The translations under genes were made by a program, and so were the position numbers. Source: Schistosoma mansoni (Eukaryota; Platyhelminthes; Trematoda; Strigeidida; Schistosomatidae). From it: 64,000 bases of DNA. Position 1 is the first letter of the stretch, and each line of letters opens with the position of its first letter. Location of the stretch: positions 930,001 through 994,000 of the forward strand of contig NW_017386000.1 of the NCBI RefSeq assembly GCF_000237925.1. The letters run 5' to 3'. Below the pieces are notes generated by a model. It saw only the letters and a program-made list of their open reading frames with translations. It was not told the origin of the DNA and made no database searches. Shown in pieces: positions 38,401 through 44,716 of this stretch.

Positions 38401-41400
38401 ACTCTAGGTGACATGGCTCAGAATCGATCACAATGGCGTAGGTGTATACACTCTTTATCTTCCCTTAAACCTCGAGACTAAAATTGCTTCATATCTCTCT
38501 TCCTTCCTATACTATATCCTTATATACAACCTATAATTTATATACTACTACCAACACTAAATTAACTACTATGAATCCGGTGTTGATCTTGTTGTGCTAA
38601 CGAGGTATGGCAACTTGGACCGATGCATATATGTGCCTGGTCCTACGTTGTAGCTGACTGACTGACGTCTCCGCCCCATACAGTAGAACTGTCTTCACAT
38701 TTGTATTGAAGCTTCTAACCTTGGTGTTGGTTGACAATTGTTTTGAGCTCCAGATGTTTTTCAGTTGTAGGTATGCTGCTCTTGCTTTGCCGATCCTCGC
38801 CCTCACATCTGCATCTGATCCACCGTGTTCATCAATGATGCTGCACAGATATGTAAAGGTTTCCACATCTTCCAAAGTTTCTCCGTCAAGTGTAATTGGA
38901 TTGGTGCATATTGTATTGTATCGGAGAGTCTTTCTTTTCCCTTTGTTTATATTGAGACCTACTGCTGCTGAGGCTGATGCTACACTGGTCGTTTTCTCCT
39001 GCATTTGTTGTTGCGTGTGTGATAGAAGAGCCAGATCATCTGCGAAGTCTAAATCGTCAAGCTGCATCCTGCCTGTCCACTGTATCCCGTGCTTTCCTCC
39101 AGATGTTGACGTCTTCATAATCCAGTCGATCACCAGGAGAAAGAGAAAGGGTGAGAGTAAGCAGCCTTGTCTAACACCGGTCTTTACTTCAAACGAGTCG
39201 GTGAGTTGTCCTCCGTGGACGATTTGGCAGTTTAGCCCATCATAGGAGTTCCGTATGATATTGACTATCTTCTCAGGCACGCCGTAGTGTCGAAGAAGCC
39301 TCCATAGTGTCGTCCTGTCCACGCTATCAAATGCCTTCTCGTAGTCAATGAAGTTGATGTAGAGTGATGAATTCCATTCGATTGATTGTTCCACAATGAT
39401 ACGTAGAGTTGCGATTTGATCTGTGCACGATCTATCCTTACGAAATCCAGCTTGTTGATCTCGAAGTTGGGCGTCCACGGAATCCTTCATCCTGTTTAAC
39501 AATACTCTGTTGAAGACTTTTCCTGGTATTGAGAGAAGAGTGATGCCTCTGTAGTTGTCGCACTTGCTGAGATCGCCTTTCTTTGGTATCTTGATGAGAA
39601 GTCCTTCTTTCCAGTCTGTTGGTGCTTGTTCTTCGTCTCAAATCTTACTGAAGAGGATTTGGAGTATCTTTGCAGTTGCTGCTACATTTGCTTTCAGTGC
39701 CTCTGCCGGGATGTTGTCTGGTCTCGCTGCTTTGCCGCTCTTGATTTGTCTAATGGCCATGCTGATCTCTTCAATTGTTGGTGGGCCAACATCGATTGGG
39801 AGGTCCGTGGGTGCTGCTTCGATGTTGGGTGGGTTCAGTGGAGCTGGTCGATTCAAGAGTTCCTTGAAGTGTTCTACCCACCTGTTTCGTTGTTCTTCAA
39901 TGTCGGTGATTACTTTGCCTTCCTTGCTTTTCACTGATCTTTCTGGCTTACGGTAATTTCCAGCAAGTTTCTTTGTTGTATCATACAGTTGTCTCATGTT
40001 TCCCTCTCTTGCAGCCTTTTCCGCTGTTATCGCTAAATCTTCCACATATTTACGTTTGTCGGTTCTGATGCTCCTCTTCACTTGCTTGTTTGCCTCTGTG
40101 TATTCGGCTTATGCCTTGGCTTTTTCCGCTCTGGTTCGGCTGATATTGATTGCTGCCTTCTTGTTCCTCCTTCAATTTTATCCAGTGTACCAACAGTGAT
40201 CCATTCCTTATGATGGTGCTTCTTTTGGCCCAGAACCTCTTGACATGTTGAAACGATTGCCTCCTTGATACCTTTCCAGTTGCTCTCCATGGTCGTTCCC
40301 TCTCCATTGAGTAGATCATGAAAGGCCTCGAACCTGTTGCTGAGGGCTATGTTGAATTTGTTGAGTTTGTCTGCATCTCGAAGAAAGGCCGTATTAAACT
40401 TTTGTGATGTTGTCCGCGCCGTTGTCCAGTGCTTCTTGAGTTTTAGTTTCATCTTGGCGACCAGCAAATGGTGATCTGATGTTATATCAGCTCCTCTTCT
40501 GGTTCTCACATCCTCCATCGTCCTCCTGAACTTTTTGTTGATGCAGACATGGTCGATTTGATTTTGTGTAGTGTGATCCGGTGAAATCCAAGTGGCTTTG
40601 TGTATGTTTTTGTGTGGGAATATGGTGCCACCTATGACCAGTTTATTGAAGGCACATAGGTTTGCAAATCTCACCATTTTCGTTCCTTCCTCCCAGTCCA
40701 TGTTGTCCCATGACGTCTTCGTATCCAGTGTTGTCCTTTCCAACCTTGGCATTGAAATCTCCCATCAGAATGGTCAGGTCCTTGGTTGGGCACTTCTCGA
40801 AGATCGACTGCAGCCTATCGTAGAATTGGTCTTTAGCGTCTTCATCGTAGTCGTTGGTAGGCGCATAGCATTGGATGATGTTCATTGTAATGCCCTCTCT
40901 CTTTGTTTTGAACGAGGCTTTTATGATCCTTGGTCCATGAGATTCCCATCCAATAAGTGCATTTTGTGCTTTTCTGGACAGCATCAATGCAACTCCTTGT
41001 GTATGTGGGGCATTTTCTTCTTCATGATCGGAGTATAACAGAAGTTCTCCTGAAGACAGTCGTTGTTGTCCAACCTGCGTCCAATGTGTTTCGCTGATTC
41101 CGAGTACTGCCAAGTTGTATCTCCTCGTTTCCATTGCTATTTGGCTGGTCTTTCCTGTCTCCCACATTGTCCGGACGTTCCATGTACCTATAAAGAGTGT
41201 TGCTCTGGTTGTTAGAAGATGCATCGGTCTCGTGACTTCCGAAGAATTTCGGCCTTCATCATGAGACGTCATAATTATTCCTTCAACTCCCAGGGCAGAG
41301 TTTAAATGGTTGAATTATTTTTTCTGGTTAGCGTTTTTTTAGCGAGTTGATTTTCTACGGGATGGGGTCACTAACCCCATGCCCAACCCTCCTCCTTTAC

Positions 41401-44400
41401 CCGGGCATGGGACCGGCAGTAACCCCCAGAGGAGCTACAGGCGGAGTTGTTTTAGAGAAAAATGTGATCTTAAACTTGTTGGTTTCATACAGGAAAAATT
41501 CATCCATAATGCAAAACTTTGTGAATCACTTTGTAGCTATTTGCAAAAAAAAATAGTTACACAGTATTCCTATGTATGTTTAGCAGCTGTAGTGAATTTC
41601 AGTGTGCTTTGTTAACAAGATTATTTATTGATCATAGCTACAGGTTTTATATTTCCCGATGCCTGATACTCATGAACTTGCAATTAGTTTGTACTCACTC
41701 TTTACTTTGTTCCAAAATTATTTTCTACTTATCAGTTAGCACCTCTGTCTTTCTAGAGATTACAGCATTTAATTACCAACCACATTTATTCCATAACACT
41801 CACATGTTTAATTTTTGTTTTAGTCATATCTCTTGTGCGATTGGTGATTAATAGTACTCGACTACTTAGCTATTAATAAGTTGATTAAATCTAAATAGCA
41901 AAATTACCTTCGAAAGTCAATTTTTTTATCGTTAGATGTAATCCATTATAATAAAAATACTAGTTACTTTGGTTTTTATGAATAATCTGTCAACACCTAG
42001 TGTTTAATCTTATCACTTAATCAACTATTTCAATAAGTAACCTAATTGATGAGTTTTATATAAAATTCAGTTATCTGTTGGATTTGTATGTTTCAGTACA
42101 ATACATTGTTTCATGATTAGTCACTTTATGGAATTGTCATTTTATATTAGCTAAAGGTAATTCTCCACAAATTGCTACAATCTTCTATCAATGAGTTTAT
42201 TGTTTCCATATTTGGTTTTATCTATAGGTCACATTTATGTCTGAGAGTCCTGAAAATCCTATAGCTATACAGCGAACAACTAACCAAGAACGAATAGAAT
42301 CTGCTGATGGCATTGCTTCAACTGATGATTCAGAAAATCCTGCTTCGCCTGATATTCTTCAAGATAATAGCACGCTTCGTCCATCGAATTGGCTAGGAAA
42401 TATACCTTCTTATAAACCCCATAATCTTCCTCTAGAAGGCAGTTTAGTTTCATTAAGTGCACTTCCACAAGGACGTCAGTTTTTAGCCTCCTACAGACCA
42501 TCCCAACGATTACCTCGTGTAAGACATTTGTTGGCAGAATTACAATCTGAAACCTCACCTGTAGCAGAAACGGCTTACTCCTGTAGAGAAATACACAATC
42601 TTTGGGCAGGAAATCGGATGAAAAAGCTGACTCGTGCTAAACTATTTGTTGGACCTTCAAAAGAATCAGGTTTGTGACTAAGCTTTATTTAGGTAGAAAT
42701 TTATTCAGTTTATTATATGTTAAGCCAGTCTGAAACTGCCACTTAGTGTTATGTCTTAACAAAAATGGCTAACGTGCTGGGACTTTATATTAAATGCTAT
42801 TTATAAACGATCGGGGTTTCTTCTGATACGACCCTACGAATGGAAACTTAAATAGACCAGATGTTTTCTACACAGCAACACATTAATGTTAAGCATCTAT
42901 TCAATAAAAGGGAAGATGGTACCTATAGAAAAACTTTATATTCCTTACGGAAGTCAAAAATTAGAAAAATCTCTGTTTCTATGGTAACGTCGTATAGGCA
43001 CAGATCGAAGTAGGCCAAGAGCGACAACAACCATTCAGATAATAGAAAATGTCATTGCGGGAATATCAATTGAAATAAACGTCAAGGTTATCGTTTAGAG
43101 CAAAAACTAGCATTTAATAGTAAAAACTAAGTAACCTGATCTCTTATCAGCACAGCCACCTACTTGGATAGAATCGTTAGTGCAGCTTGTTGAACTTAAT
43201 TCAGTACATATTCATCAATGTCTTAAGTTATCTGTCTATTTGACTTTTGAGAATATGTTTTATTTATGAATAAATGCAGATTAGCGTTAAATATATTGTT
43301 CTGACCCTTGTAACTCCACTCTTCTTGATCACTAGTTGTATGACTCATCCAAGTATCAGATCTCTTCTGTTATAAAAGAGAGTCTGTTAAATTAAAGTAA
43401 CCGCATTTTAGATTGAAATCATACTAAAACTTATTAGTTGCATACGAGGTCACAGTTGTTTTCAAATAGTTTTGATCATTCCGTGTTACATTCCAAAGTA
43501 TCAGAAAAACATATCTATCCTTGTTATATCTTAATGCTACAAATACTTTGTCGCGAAATTTCTTTTCATCCACCGTGTGGACGCCAATAAATAGTCCATT
43601 AGCTACACATTAATTCATGCAAACAAAGATTAACCTCACATAGTCACTTATGACATCTAGTATTCAAAGAAGGTAGTGAAATCCTCTGAAAATAAATCAC
43701 GCAATCTTATTTTATGAACCGCTTCCAAATGCCCTGGTGCGGTAGAGGTTGAGAAGGGTTCGCTCTTGCTCTTCAAATCCTCTCACATGGCCGCGCGTAT
43801 ATAGCCTCTCCCAGGGAAGTCCTACTAACTGCCTTCTCGTGGCATTACTGTTGTTTACGAAATTGAGAGGACGAAAAGCAAATGTCCGGCACTTTAACCG
43901 GGTTGGTAGATACGGAGGATCCACCTAGGGGAGTTGGAAAACCCTGATTCCAAACCAATGGTGCACATGGGCTCCTGGATCCTGATGGAATAAATGGCGT
44001 ATAAACCAATTGTTGGTCACCGGCTACCATGGGATTGCATCTCCTGACGTTGCTCCACTGCCTTGTGGATCAGACCTTTAGGTCAAAGGTTCCGGGTGTG
44101 GTCCCCTAAGAAAACCATCTACCTCGGTTTGAGCACCCAGGCAGTCCTCACACAAATCATATGTAATGTTGGTGTCCCTTTGTACCAATTTTTATGTGCT
44201 CAAATAATAATAGTTTTATAAACCAATCAACACATACAAGATGTTTATGCAAACTATGCATTAACCCCTCACTCTCAATTATACGCATAATATGGCCACC
44301 AACGTTTAAAAATCAACTATCCTATGAGTTTGGAGTTAAAAAAATAAAATCATATATGAAACGAGCACTACTAATTATTATCCACTGCTACTAAACTTTA

Positions 44401-44679
44401 AATCTAACCGTCGCCAGTAATATGAAAAAATGAAGGGAAATCATTAAAACAAAAATTTCCCACAGCTAGTCGTATTATTTTGACATGTTTAACAACAATC
44501 TTTCATTTAAGATGGATGCCAGTTATCTCGAAATACTTTCTTTTATTTTCAACAACTGGTGAATATTCATTTCAAATATTGTTAGGCATTATTTTCCCTA
44601 CATCGAAATGCAATCATAAAAACTGTATGGCTGACTAACGATTCGTTAGTCACTAGCCATTCTGATGACTGATTCGTAT

Positions 44680-44716
<37 letters not shown>

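Larger units (their letters stand above)
34840..41448 (-). mobile_element. family C RTE-like LINE, nearly full length, split by family B
   Basis: The outer 13-bp direct repeats gttttagagaaaa lie at 34827-34839 and 41449-41461. Without the family B insert (35265-38667) and the duplicated 9 bases the element is about 3.2 kb. The TTAC tail (3' end) is at 34840, the 5' UTR at about 41273-41448, with the coding region between. It has the most complete endonuclease of the family C copies here. Several frame breaks, plus the nested insertion, leave it dead. It lies antisense in RFWD3 intron 10. Confidence 0.92.
32668..42227 (+). other. RFWD3 intron 10, with nested LINEs
   Basis: This GT-AG intron of 9560 bases holds the inverted-repeat hammerhead unit (34063-34440) and the nested family C and B LINEs (34840-41448). 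The stretches 32668-34062 and 41462-42227 are AT-rich with nothing visible. Confidence 0.85.
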
